Shown piece after piece: positions 6,062-7,665 of a DNA stretch of 7,665 nt. This DNA comes from an uncultured Erysipelotrichaceae bacterium (GTDB taxonomy: Bacteria > Bacillota_I > Bacilli_A > RF39 > UBA660): positions 1-7,665 of the forward strand of contig CADCRC010000044.1 in the NCBI GenBank assembly GCA_902803795.1, written 5' to 3'. Each line of letters begins with the position of its first letter. The stretch's first letter is position 1. A model generated the notes under the pieces. The model had not been told where the DNA came from, searched no databases, and saw only the letters and a program-made list of their open reading frames with translations. A program made the position numbers and the translations under genes.

Positions 6062-7657
6062 ATGAATACAAATTATGATTTTAGTGATATATATAATGAT
6101 TTTTTTGGAGTAGAAAGTAAAAATATAAATAAAGAAGAAGTTACTAGCAAAGATATATCTTATAAAGATTTAATTGATAAAATTGATAATTTATATTTAA
6201 ATGTTGAATCTAAAAATCTACTTAAGAAAATAGTTGAATATATGAGAAAGTATAATGAAAAAATAGAAAATAATTATATTACTTTTAATATTTCATTAGA
6301 AGGTTATGATAAAGATTTAATTAAAAATATAGAAGATATATTAATAGATTCTTCTGCTTTATATAAGTATGTTGATAAAAACAGATTATCTATTATATCT
6401 TTATATGATGTAGGTATAAGTGAATTAGATAAAGCTTATGAACAAAGTGGAGTTATTAGTATAAAAGATATAAATGGTATATATTTAAAAGATACTAATG
6501 AACAAATTAAATTTATACATAGTTTTATAGATAAATTAAAATTTAATAATATTACATTTGTTAGTGGTAATAAGGATGAGATAAATAGATTATTTGAAGA
6601 TGATAATATTAAAGATAATTTTATATTTAATTTAGTTGAGGAAAAACCTAGTATTCAACAGGTAAATTGTGATATATTAAATAAAGTTAATTTAAATGAT
6701 AAAGAAAAAATAGAATTATTAGATTATATTTCTAAAGACTATATTAATAGTGATGATAGTTATACTAATTATGTTAATAGATTGGTTAATTATATATCTT
6801 TTAATAAAGAAATACCTAAATTGGAAAATACTATGAGTATGGATGAGATATTTAAAGAATTAAATGAACTTGTTGGATTAGATGATATAAAAAAGACATT
6901 ATATGATTTAGTTGATTTGATATCTTTAAAAGATAAAACTAAAGATAAATTAAAATTAAGTAATATTAATTTACATATGGTTTTTTTAGGAAATCCTGGA
7001 ACAGGTAAGACTACTGTTGCGAGAATAATAGCTAATATATTATATAATTTAAAATATATTAAAACTAATAAATTAATAGAAGTTACTAGTAAAGATTTGG
7101 TTGCTGAATATGTTGGGCAGACAGCGCCTAAAACTAATTCTGTAATTGAAAGAGCATTAGGTGGAGTATTGTTTATAGATGAGGCATATGCTTTGAGTTC
7201 TAAAAATGATAGTGGTAATTCATATAATGCTGAAGCTATAGCAACTTTAATTGCGGCAATGGAGAATCACAGAGATGATTTAGTTGTTATATTTGCGGGA
7301 TATACTAAAGAGATGCAAGATTTTTTAGATTCTAATTCTGGTATTGTATCTAGAATTGGTTATACATTAAACTTTAAGGATTATTCTGAAGATGAATTAG
7401 TTGATATATTTAAGTTGATGACTAATAAAGCAGGATTTGTTGTAAAAGATGATGCAATAGATAAATTAAGAGAAGTTATTAGAGAATATAAAGATACTAA
7501 GAATTTTGGTAATGCTAGATTTATTAGGAATGTATATGAAAAAACAGTAATTAAACATGCATCTAATACTAAAGATAAGAAGAGTATTAAGTTACTTAGT
7601 ACAATTACAAAAGATGATATATCTATAGATAATATATTAAAAGATAGTAATATATAA
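6062..7657 (+). CDS. CbbX/SpoVK-type AAA+ ATPase with degenerate N-terminal AAA-like half
   Basis: This 531-residue cytoplasmic protein is last in the operon. Residues about 262-500 form an AAA+ module of the CbbX/SpoVK class: Walker A GNPGTGKTT (310-318), Walker B VLFIDEAY (369-376), sensor 1 VVIFAGY (408-414), arginine finger Arg431 and sensor 2 Arg486 in GNARFIRN. All key residues are present, so ATP hydrolysis and ring assembly are expected. Relatives remodel protein complexes, for example CbbX on Rubisco. Residues about 72-245 follow the same order of elements but lack a P-loop: VISIKDING (131-139) stands where Walker B should be and NITFVSGNKDE (163-173) where sensor 1 should be, suggesting a dead AAA copy. 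CbbX itself has a single domain of about 300 residues, so this protein is longer. ATG 6062 follows AGGTGG (6053-6058). A hairpin in the 48-base gap before it may set its level. It probably acts on TelA, XpaC or a partner of theirs. Confidence 0.88.
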   Translation: MNTNYDFSDIYNDFFGVESKNINKEEVTSKDISYKDLIDKIDNLYLNVESKNLLKKIVEYMRKYNEKIENNYITFNISLEGYDKDLIKNIEDILIDSSALYKYVDKNRLSIISLYDVGISELDKAYEQSGVISIKDINGIYLKDTNEQIKFIHSFIDKLKFNNITFVSGNKDEINRLFEDDNIKDNFIFNLVEEKPSIQQVNCDILNKVNLNDKEKIELLDYISKDYINSDDSYTNYVNRLVNYISFNKEIPKLENTMSMDEIFKELNELVGLDDIKKTLYDLVDLISLKDKTKDKLKLSNINLHMVFLGNPGTGKTTVARIIANILYNLKYIKTNKLIEVTSKDLVAEYVGQTAPKTNSVIERALGGVLFIDEAYALSSKNDSGNSYNAEAIATLIAAMENHRDDLVVIFAGYTKEMQDFLDSNSGIVSRIGYTLNFKDYSEDELVDIFKLMTNKAGFVVKDDAIDKLREVIREYKDTKNFGNARFIRNVYEKTVIKHASNTKDKKSIKLLSTITKDDISIDNILKDSNI

Positions 7658-7665
7658 TAATTATA

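Noticed and set aside
1..7665. Insertion sequence, CRISPR array, tRNA or alternative genetic code
   Set aside because: I saw no transposase, no regularly spaced repeats and no tRNA-like cloverleaf. Trp is encoded by TGG, and the frames read through without needing TGA as a sense codon.

Overview
The window looks like chromosomal DNA from a low-GC Gram-positive bacterium (Bacillota, clostridial or bacilli-like). By eye only about a quarter of the bases are G or C. Codons are strongly A/T-ended, Shine-Dalgarno sites are good (AAGGAGG, AAGGGAG), and the promoters are of the sigma-A type. The code appears standard: Trp is TGG, and the six genes end in TAA (4) or TAG (2). The genus cannot be named from the sequence alone. 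All six genes lie on the plus strand and none is truncated.

Bases 1-304 hold the intrinsic terminator of a gene lying to the left, an imperfect hairpin, a short AT-rich direct repeat and an extended -10 promoter. Bases 305-1135 encode a cytoplasmic transglutaminase-like protein with an intact Cys-His-Asp triad, followed by a probable terminator. The next 248 bases (1136-1383) are non-coding. They carry two dyad symmetries and a near-consensus promoter (TTGAAA, 17-base spacer, TATAAT).

From 1384 to 7657 five closely spaced genes form one likely operon: (1) a membrane-anchored solute-binding-protein-like domain fused to a von Willebrand A (VWA) domain; (2) an XpaC-family protein with an N-terminal membrane hairpin; (3) a second membrane-anchored solute-binding-like protein without VWA; (4) a TelA/KlaA-family coiled-coil protein; (5) after a 48-base gap containing a strong hairpin, a CbbX/SpoVK-type AAA+ ATPase. 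The ATPase has an N-terminal half that reads like a second, nucleotide-binding-dead AAA domain.

Predicted topology places the two binding-protein domains and the VWA domain outside the membrane. XpaC spans the membrane as a hairpin, and TelA and the AAA+ protein are in the cytoplasm. No ABC permease or ATPase accompanies the binding-like domains, so they are better read as sensors, adhesins or assembly parts than as transporter subunits. Taken together this looks like a trans-envelope sensing or remodelling machine related to the TelA/XpaC stress modules. The domain assignments are well supported by motifs. The joint function is inference, and the label 'tellurite resistance' should not be taken literally.
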